Shown piece after piece: positions 37,173 to 44,023 of a DNA stretch of 44,023 nucleotides. A program made the translations under genes and the position numbers. Below the pieces are notes generated by a model. It was not told where the DNA came from, did not search any database, and saw only the letters and a list, made by a program, of their open reading frames with translations. The stretch is taken from the NCBI GenBank assembly GCA_009602735.1, contig WELA01013420.1, positions 231,440-275,462 on the forward strand. Reading direction: 5' to 3'. Every line of letters starts with the position of its first letter. The first letter of the stretch is position 1. Source of the DNA: Mesotaenium endlicherianum. Lineage: Eukaryota; Streptophyta; Zygnematophyceae; Zygnematales; Mesotaeniaceae.

Positions 37173-40036
37173 TCACTTGCGCATATCGCGTGTGCGGGTG
37201 GCAGATCTCGGCATGCAGGCCCTGAAGAAGTCCATGGTGGTCCCTGAAGGCCTCAATTGGCAGGGCGATCCATGCCAGCCCATCAACTGGGTGGGAGTGA
37301 CGTGCGCGGAAACCAACTCCTTGTATGAGATCACCAGCATGTACGGCCTTCCTCGCATCCCCTCCCTCCTCCCCCGCTTTGACAGCTGTGTGCAGCGTTG
37401 CTCGCAGCCTTGCCTTTTGTGGCCCTTGTACATTGCCTAGCATAAACCCATCTTGCCCGTGGCTGACCCCGTCTGGCCGGCTGGAAGGGCTTCCCTCGGC
37501 CTGCATCGAGTCGGCAGCCCAACATTTGTACCAGTGCACTAGTACAACTCTTCGCCATGTGTCTAGTGCCCCTCGTTTGGCGAAGAAGCGGCCTCTGACG
37601 TGTTTGTGGCGGTTTCTCTTCTGTGTGCAGTGAGGTGCCCAACTCGAACATCTCAGGCTCTCTTCCGCCGGAGATCTCCCAGCTGACCAGCCTGCAGACT
37701 CTGTAAGCGCCCCCCCCTTCACCATCTCCTTTCACCCCTGCATTAGTTGGAAGGTGCGGTAACTTAGCAGCAGCCCAGCTCTGACAGAGACCACGTGAGA
37801 TTGGAGTCTGTCCCATTTTTATTTTCGTCGATCTCGTCTCTCGGCTGACCTGTAAGGCCGCGCTACCAGGGCAGCAACCTGCCTAACTGTGTCTGGCATC
37901 TGGCATCATATGCCTGTAGGGCGCCAGCTGCCTCCGAAACGTTAGACGCAGGTTGGTACTTAGGGGTCTGCTGGCTCACATCAGATGAGTTCCTGATGTA
38001 TTGACGCACTCTGCCGGGGTAATGCTGGGCAGCAACATGAGCGGAAACAACCTGGTTGGGGCCATCCCCGCATCGATGACAAACCTTTCGAGCGCCACTA
38101 TCATGTAAGCTTCTTCCTCCTGCGCCACTACAACTTGCACGCGTATCAACTTGTGAGTAGGGCTGGAGGGGGGCTGAAGGGTGGGCAGGGTATGCGTCAC
38201 TTTTCAGTGGATGTGCTTTGAGGGTTGCGGGCGGCGGTGTTCGCTTGTGCTGACGTGTGGTGTGGACTGCTATGGCTGCTGTTGTGCTGATGTGCGGTCG
38301 ATTACGTGCGTGTTTCGGCTGCTGCTGTACTGATGTGTGGTTGAATACGTGTTGTGGCTGCTGCTGCTGGTGGTGCTGCAGTGACCTGTCACACAACAGC
38401 CTGAATGGAAGCATCCCCGCGGACCTGCCCAAGATCTCGTCGCTCCTCCAGCTGTAAGTCTCGCTGGGCCTCTGAGGACGACCCTCAGCACCTCTTCTTT
38501 CCCGGATCCCATTCACTCTCTTTTGCGGTGTCTCGACCACTCACTCATGCTGAGCTATCCTGCATGCCCGCGGCATACATGCAAACAGTCAAGGCCATGC
38601 GCGTAGTAGTCTAGCTGGAGCCCTGGCTGCTGCTCATAGCGCAACCCAACCCAACCTGTGGAGAGGCACAGGCAGGCAGCCATTGGCGTGATCTTCTTCA
38701 TCCTGCCCAAACGTTAGGAGTGATCACAGTGGCCCACTGGTCCAGACTCACTCGTGGCGGGTCCATTCGTAGGCGCGTGCAGAAAGGGCCCAGGGCCACA
38801 GCAGGTGATTTTAAAAAGCAAGTGGCGGAGAGATGGTGACGGCGAGAGCCACAGTCCGCATCCTGCCATGGGATGCTTATGTAGGCCGTGTGGGCTATTT
38901 GGGGGGGTACAGGCTGTTGAACGACAACAAGCTGGGAGGACAGCTGCCAGCCAGCCTCGCATCGCCCAACTCGGCCCTGAGCGTCAAGTAGGCCCCCCGA
39001 TCTGAACACCCTGTTACTTGTGCTCAGCTCACTCCTAGTGCGTCGCAATTCTTGTGTTGGGGGCCTGCAAAAGAGGTAACTCTTTTGCTTGCTCATGCAG
39101 CTTGTGTGCGACTTCCCCTAGGTTCTGCTGTACAGAGATCTGCTGCTGTCTTTGTTTGTGCGTGTGTGCATTTGCACATGCAAGGGCCGAGAGCTTTTGT
39201 ATGATGGGGCTTGTTTTTTTTTTTCTTTTTTTTGAACAATGGCTCACAAGCATGCCACATGAGTGCATGCTGCCATTCTTTTCAATTGATGGCAAGCAGA
39301 GGACTCACGCTCTGTTTGCCTTTCTGTTTGTGCTTCTCTTCCTCCTTTCTGTTGCAGTTATAGTGGCAACCCTTACCTGTGCGGCGCAACAAACCTGCCA
39401 GACTGCTCAGATGTGCCTCCCTCAGACTCCCCGCCCCAGGTCTACCTCCCCACGACGGAGGCGAAGGGCTCTGGTGGAGGCGGCAGCTCTGCAGGGCCTA
39501 TTGTGGGGGGCATCATTGGAGCCATTATAGCAGTGGCTGTCATTGCTGGCCTTGTCATCATGTGGAGAAGGCACTCGAAGAAGAAGCAGAATGAGCCGAG
39601 CACCCCTCGGGAGGAGCTCGTGGGCTCAAGTGCGTGCACGCCTCCCCTGCTCAATCGCGTGACTGCGTGACTGCTTTTTTCTTTCACTCTTAGGCAACGG
39701 CTTCGTTCTATCTTGCCCATGGCCTTCCCCCGCTTGCATCCTTCCACCTTTGGCGAGCAGTGTCTTCTTCTTTCTTCAACTTCCTAGGCCCTCATGTATT
39801 CAGTTATTCGACTTTTCTGGGGGTGGCAACTTAGCCACGAAGTACAATTCAATGTGTCTGGCTGAAGTAAGAAAAAAGGTGCGAGGTGCCAAGCCAGGTT
39901 GTGTCAGGCGCTCAATGTCCATACTTGCTGCTGCTCGGAGCTGCTGATTGCGACCTAACCTCGTTGTCCTCTACTTGGGTGTCTTGCAGGAAAGCCTTCT
40001 TATTACAAGAGCACGTCAGGCATTCATGACGTTTGA
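29573..40036 (+). CDS. kinase-less receptor-like protein: two malectin-like domains, LRRs, one TM helix (RLP4-like)
   Basis: Nineteen exons join in phase to 1002 residues: 29573-29669, 30399-30508, 30735-30865, 31077-31299, 31676-31927, 32342-32455, 32734-33007, 33528-33790, 34563-34736, 35284-35450, 35832-36037, 36455-36706, 37205-37340, 37631-37702, 38033-38104, 38382-38453, 38913-38987, 39358-39629, 39990-40036. Residues 1 to about 26 are a signal peptide. Two malectin-like domains follow, about 35-395 (VRIDCGA) and 402-745 (IRIDCGG). Next come an LRR N-terminal cap (NWQGDPCQP, WVGVTC; 755-799), four LRRs each on a 72-75-base exon, a Gly/Ser stalk, a TM helix (about 943-966) and a basic 36-residue tail. 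No kinase is present, as in plant RLP4 proteins, which have one malectin-like domain. Such domains bind cell-wall glycans or peptides. Many N-glycosylation sites are present. Confidence 0.9.
34227..34285 (+). repeat. (CT)n microsatellite in receptor gene intron 8
   Basis: A nearly perfect CT dinucleotide run of about 55 bases lies in the intron between exons 33528-33790 and 34563-34736. On the minus strand it gives an Arg-Glu repeat that is not a gene. Confidence 0.95.
37140..37170 (+). repeat. (TG)n microsatellite close to an intron 3' end
   Basis: A TG run of about 30 bases ends 34 bases before the acceptor cag at 37202-37204 of the receptor gene, in the position where a polypyrimidine tract would be expected. 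Confidence 0.95.
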
Positions 40037-41232
40037 GTGTTCCCTTAGCTTGTGACATTAGTCTGTGAATGTTGCTCTATGGTAAAGTAGTCGGGGAGGA
40101 CCTATGAGCCTCTGTGGCAAGTTTCCTAGTGGTATGAATTCCAATATATAAGTTATTTGGAGTGTGTTCAGATGTGGTGCACTGGAAGCTGTCGGAAAGA
40201 GAGATACGCAGCTGTCTTCTCTCTCTGGCAGCTTCCTCTGTAGCCTCTCGCAGCCGTTCTGCTAGTTCTGCTATGTCAACTTTGTATCTAGTTCCAGGTG
40301 CCATTTCTTCAGCTCTTTATTGCTGAAGAGTGCTGAATTTTGCCAGGTATTCAATGATGGATGAAGACAGTATATTTCTTTCTGTAGGTAGTTGCTGCAT
40401 GTCGAGGTACAGTGCAGCCCAGGACTAGACATGGATCATTACTGTCCTGTTGTCAGCATTGGGCCAGAGGTAGATTGGGGTCGCACACGTGTTGCGCGTT
40501 GAGCTGTGAGAAGTATCTTATGTATTATAATATGAGGAGAGCTTGAGAACACTTGCACTTTCGTCAGCTGTGAATGGAGAATCTAGTGTGAGCCAAATGA
40601 GAAATACAGACATTGTTCGTGGTTAATTGTTGGTGTTGGATTTAATCAGGGATCTCCTTGCTGGTTGTGCATGCTTTTGCCGGCCTCAAATGATTGCGCG
40701 TTGCATGTCTTTTCTCAATAGTTCATGCTGTCGCATGAGCTGCACTCTTCTTGTTGCTCATAACGTCCGCTTGAAAATATCCGTGAAATGTCCGGGTTGA
40801 TTGCTTGTCACATCGTCAGCGGCTGATATTGTATATGATGATAATTTACGCGAGCATGCACCTCTTCTTGATTGACAGCAGTCTCTGAGGTACCAGTATC
40901 GATGTAACGAAGTGTGTTCACGCCTACCGACATCTTTCATGTTTGCGTCTGCTTTTAGTACGTTAAGGCAGAAGAAGATGGTCATCATGTGATCTTGCGC
41001 ATTGGGAATGTCGAGTGAGTACATGCTGTATTGTGCAGCGATAGAGTAGCACGCTCGCCGACCGTGAATTAAGTCCATCTCTGCGCGTGGTATGTACTTG
41101 GTGGAGTTCGTCTACTCACTCCCTGCAATGGAGACCTTTCTTTGAAAGCTTGTATGCACGTCTCTCTCTGTCTACATTATAAAGCTCAAGCAATGTTGCA
41201 TCTTTGCGCTTGTAAACTCTCTGCAGAGTGCC
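40037..41232. other. intergenic region between receptor gene and USB1
   Basis: It holds the receptor gene's 3' UTR and the USB1 promoter and 5' UTR. A 75-codon minus-strand ORF (40077-40304) encodes an amphipathic charged start (ELAERLREATEEAARERRQ). It has no recognisable homologue and no clear splice partners, so I list it here only as a possibility. Nothing else is recognised. Confidence 0.4.
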
Positions 41233-43398
41233 ATGGAAGCACTACTAGCTTATGGCAGTGATTCGGATGAGGATGAAGCTAAGCGCCAATGTCTTTCGTC
41301 CGTTCCAAACAAATTACCCAGTAATGCTGGAGGAGATGAAGTAGGCCAGCTGCGGATTTGCAAACGTGAAGCTTCTTGTTCTCAACGTGCACACCTTGTC
41401 AGCAATCAAGTGCCATCGTTCATCCTGGAAACAAAGAAACAGGGCATTGAAAAACAGAATGTCAAATGTTTGAAGAAAGCAGAAAGGCTTCGGGAGGTTG
41501 AGCTTTCCCATAATAGAACGCAATCAAATCGCTCCGTGCTTCAGGCAGGTCGGATAGTGGACAAGGATGGAGGATCGCGCTCAGCTCAATCAGACGGTAC
41601 AGATGCGAGTAGCTTGCATTCCAGATCTTTGTCTCCAGGTGAGGCTAGCAGAGCGGAAGAGGAGAAAAAAAATGGAGGTGCTGTCTCCAGGGGTCAGAGC
41701 TCTGGTTGTGCTCGAGAACGTTCGTCCTGCGGTAGGGCCCAAGTAGAAGACACAAAGCGAAAGAGGGGCACGAGCATCAGGCTGCCTCTTCCGCCACCAG
41801 ATGTTCTGCAGCTCTGTAGCCCATCTGCAGCAGGTCATTATTCACATTTCCCTGCTATCTTGTTTTGTGCAAAGGGTTATGGCGGAGAGCCTTCGGCCCA
41901 ATGCAGCGGAGAAAGCTGGGGATGCTGGTAGACAACGATCAGACCAACATTTTTTTTTTGCATGCACTTTTTGTGAACGTGAATCATCGAGTAATCTGCT
42001 CGTGGATGGGACCTTTTTTGCAGACCTCCAGGAGTCGCACGTAGGCAGCAGAAAGAGTTGCAAATTTCCTAGTAGGCCGATTGGGAGCATACTCTGTGAG
42101 CTTGTTCTGTGTGCATACCTCACATGCATGCATGTGTATATATGTGCCTGGGCATCAACCCGCTGGGAATTGGGGGGTGGGGCTCATCTGACGAGCAGGG
42201 AAGGAGGAGGGGTCAGGTAGAGCGCACCAGATGCGCGTCAGAAGCTTCCCTCACGTGGTGGGCAACTATGCCGTCCACGTCTTCATACCTGGTCTGTCCT
42301 CTCACTCACCACTCAATACGTACTCCTTACTATCAGTCGGTTCCTTGAGAAGAGCTCCATGGATGCCCACAGGACCCCCCCTGAAGCAGCTTGCTTTCTC
42401 GGCTCTCCCTCGCGCTTAAGTGAGCGTCTATGACAACAACAGAGGGATGCAGCTCCTCATAGTCACCAGCTAGTATACTCACCACCATCAGTGTCTCAAG
42501 GAGAGCTCGATCCTTGAAAGGAAGCACCATGGACGCTTGCCGGCTCCTTTCCCTGAAGCTGCTTGCTCCCTCAACTCTCTCCCCGCACTTAGGAGATCAT
42601 GACTTGTGAGTGACAACAGGCTGAGCTCTTCCTCTCAGGAGCCAGGATCTGTCTCCTCTGCTTCTGTCTGGCCCAGATAGGCCTAAGCCCCCCTTGGCAT
42701 CTGAAAGGGGGCCTGGAAGTCCCGTCACCTTCAGGGCCGAGGGTTTCGGGCTTTGGGGCCTGAAAGGATCGCCCGCTTGGGCAGCCGGCCCAATGCTTGC
42801 CTTCCTGCATGCAGATGCTCGTGGATGTACAGTTTGCGCATGGGCATGCGCATGGGCATGGGCATGGGCATGTCCATGTGCATGTGCATTTGAATGCGCA
42901 TGTGCCCGGGCATGGCGGGGGTCCCTTTACTAGTATGCAATCAGATGGAGGAGGAGGAACGGAGGGGCAGGCCTCTGGTCACAGCAGGGAGAGGAGCTCC
43001 CAACTGTCCGCATGAACGCCGTCTCTTCTCTTTTGCTCACATCTCTCTCTTTCTCCTTACTCTCCTCTCTCTCGCCTCCGCTCTCTACTGCCATCATCCT
43101 CACTTGCAGTGGTGGTGCTGCCGTCAGCAAGGGAACACCTGGCGCACCTGCTGTCGAGGGCCGCACAGCTGGCGCCGGCCCTGCTCCCCATCCAAGACGC
43201 TGCCAGCACCTCTGCCGCAGCCCCCGGGGCACCTTCAGCTAACCAGTCGCAGCTGCTGCTTCTGCAACAGCCGCAGCAGATAGGCCTGGGCCTCGCCGGG
43301 GAGTGCCACATCAGCCTGGCGCGCCCTGCAGCCATCCGATTCCACCAGATCGAGACGCTCCTGGCGATGCTGCGCGACCAGTTTCGCGGCCAGAAGAA
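41233..43398 (+). CDS. USB1: USB1, U6 snRNA 3'-end phosphodiesterase (5' part)
   Basis: Exons 41233-41833, 42217-42291 and 43110-43398 join in phases 1, 1. The start MEALLAYGSDSDEDEA matches the N-terminus of plant USB1. A long polar, basic and Ser-rich extension follows, then LPLPPPDVLQLC. The 2H phosphoesterase domain begins with RVRSFPHVVGNYAVHVFIP and includes the first catalytic HxS motif, CHISLARP, followed by IRFHQIETLLAMLR. USB1 trims the oligo(U) tail of U6 snRNA and leaves a phosphate end that stabilises it, in the nucleus. Exon 3 seems to end at the phase-2 donor AA/GTGAAT (43399); an unspliced reading stops at TGA 43400-43402. The second HxS motif and the C-terminus are beyond the window. 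The region before RVRSFPH (about 205 residues) is longer than in most relatives. A Gln-rich insert precedes the HxS motif. Confidence 0.87.
42835..42915 (+). repeat. GCATGG-type hexanucleotide repeat in USB1 intron 2
   Basis: About 12 imperfect copies of a six-base unit (gcatgg / gcatgt / gcatgc) lie between USB1 exons 2 and 3. They keep several frames open (His-Gly or Met-Pro peptides), but no real coding is implied. Confidence 0.85.
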
Positions 43399-44023
43399 GT
43401 GAATCCCCCCCCCCTTCTTCCAAAAAAAAAAACCCCCCAAACCCCCCCCGGGGGGCCTGAAGCCCTTGCGTGCTGCCCTGTGCTTATTCTCTTACATCTG
43501 CAGCCCTGCCATTTCTGATACAAGCAATATAAATACTTTCGGAATCTCGTCGGCCCTGAATCCCACTGAGAAACCCAGGCTCTGATCTAGCGCCTAGAAG
43601 GCTTGAACGCATGCATGCCCAAACCCTTGCATGCCAAAAGCCCTTGCCTCCATGTACCCTTGCCGCTATGCTGGTGCTAACCCTTCCACCGCAGACAAAA
43701 ATTTCATATGTACGTTGAACTCTGCACTGGAGATGCGATGTTGAAGGAGAAGGGCCCTCCGGCTCCGCCAGCCTGCCAGGTGTTCTCGACCCGGCCAGTG
43801 CCGTGGCTGCGGTATCTCTGCAGCGGCCATGCACTCTCCTTCTCTCTCTGCTGGTAGCCTTTGCGAGCACGGCGTGGGGCAACTGCTGCTCCTGAGGTGG
43901 GGAACTGTTGAAGGGTGGAGCGGGGCCTCTACCCTTGCTTACACGACAAAAGGCAGGGCAGCTGGCAGGACGTGGCCGGTCGTGAGTGGGCAGTGCAAGC
44001 AGATATGGCTCCATCCCCCCCCC
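43399..44023 (+). other. USB1 intron 3 or downstream sequence, no exon recognised
   Basis: After the presumed donor at 43399 come C-rich and A-rich homopolymers and then unremarkable sequence to the window edge, which ends in a C run. No stretch encodes the expected remainder of USB1 (substrate-binding strand and second HxS motif). A 176-codon minus-strand ORF has low complexity and no recognisable domain. Confidence 0.45.

Noticed and set aside
29573..40036. Malectin-like/LRR receptor kinase
   Set aside because: After the TM helix only a 36-residue tail with a stop at 40034-40036 follows, and no kinase motif is found before USB1.
43484..44014. 176-codon minus-strand ORF at the window end
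   Set aside because: Low-complexity composition, no recognisable domain and an overlap with presumed USB1 intron; it is probably a chance ORF.

Overview
This is a eukaryotic, intron-rich nuclear window. The host genes are of green-plant type: a plant ABCF4/GCN4-like ABC protein, a plastid MEP-pathway enzyme with a transit-type leader, a plant four-CxxC glutaredoxin-like protein, a malectin-like/LRR receptor protein and a USB1 homologue with a plant-like N-terminus. Together with a methyltransferase-carrying Ty3/gypsy element, this suggests a streptophyte (charophyte) green alga such as Klebsormidium. That assignment is inference; nothing in the window names the species. Splice junctions were placed by hand from reading-phase continuity and protein-family continuity.

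Layout. (1) 1-2902, + strand: 3' part of an ABCF4/GCN4-like gene, with an unusual GC-AG intron. (2) 4220-6941, - strand: a four-exon gene for a membrane-anchored, acidic-linker glutaredoxin-like protein, convergent with (1). (3) 7598-12322, + strand: complete 2-C-methyl-D-erythritol 2,4-cyclodiphosphate synthase (MCS/ispF), divergent from (2) across 656 bp; its introns hold a 12-bp minisatellite and an 819-base assembly gap (10444-11262). (4) About 13342-15010, + strand: WW-domain exons followed by three phase-consistent exons of an unknown conserved-looking protein. (5) 15011-18219: AT-rich, gene-poor DNA and the 5' leader of a retroelement. (6) 18220-27921, + strand: a decayed Ty3/gypsy retrotransposon in the order gag - two zinc knuckles - protease - C5-cytosine DNA methyltransferase - proline-rich spacer - RT - foreign insert - RNase H - integrase - PHD finger, ending in a polypurine tract. 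(7) 29573-40036, + strand: a 19-exon gene for a 1002-aa secreted/membrane receptor-like protein with two complete malectin-like domains, an LRR block, one TM helix and no kinase (RLP4-like). (8) 41233 to the window edge, + strand: 5' part of USB1 (U6 snRNA 3'-end phosphodiesterase).

The most interesting item is the retroelement. It combines a methyltransferase that keeps its catalytic motifs with a C-terminal PHD reader on the integrase, so it could in principle both write and read chromatin marks. This copy is dead: it has several frameshifts (mostly at homopolymers), an internal insertion, an integrase deletion, and a run of in-frame stops that are mostly TAG where CAG would fit. The second is the tandem malectin-like receptor without a kinase. 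Host introns also repeatedly carry TG/TGCG-rich tracts where a polypyrimidine tract would be expected, and GC content changes sharply between exons of the same gene.
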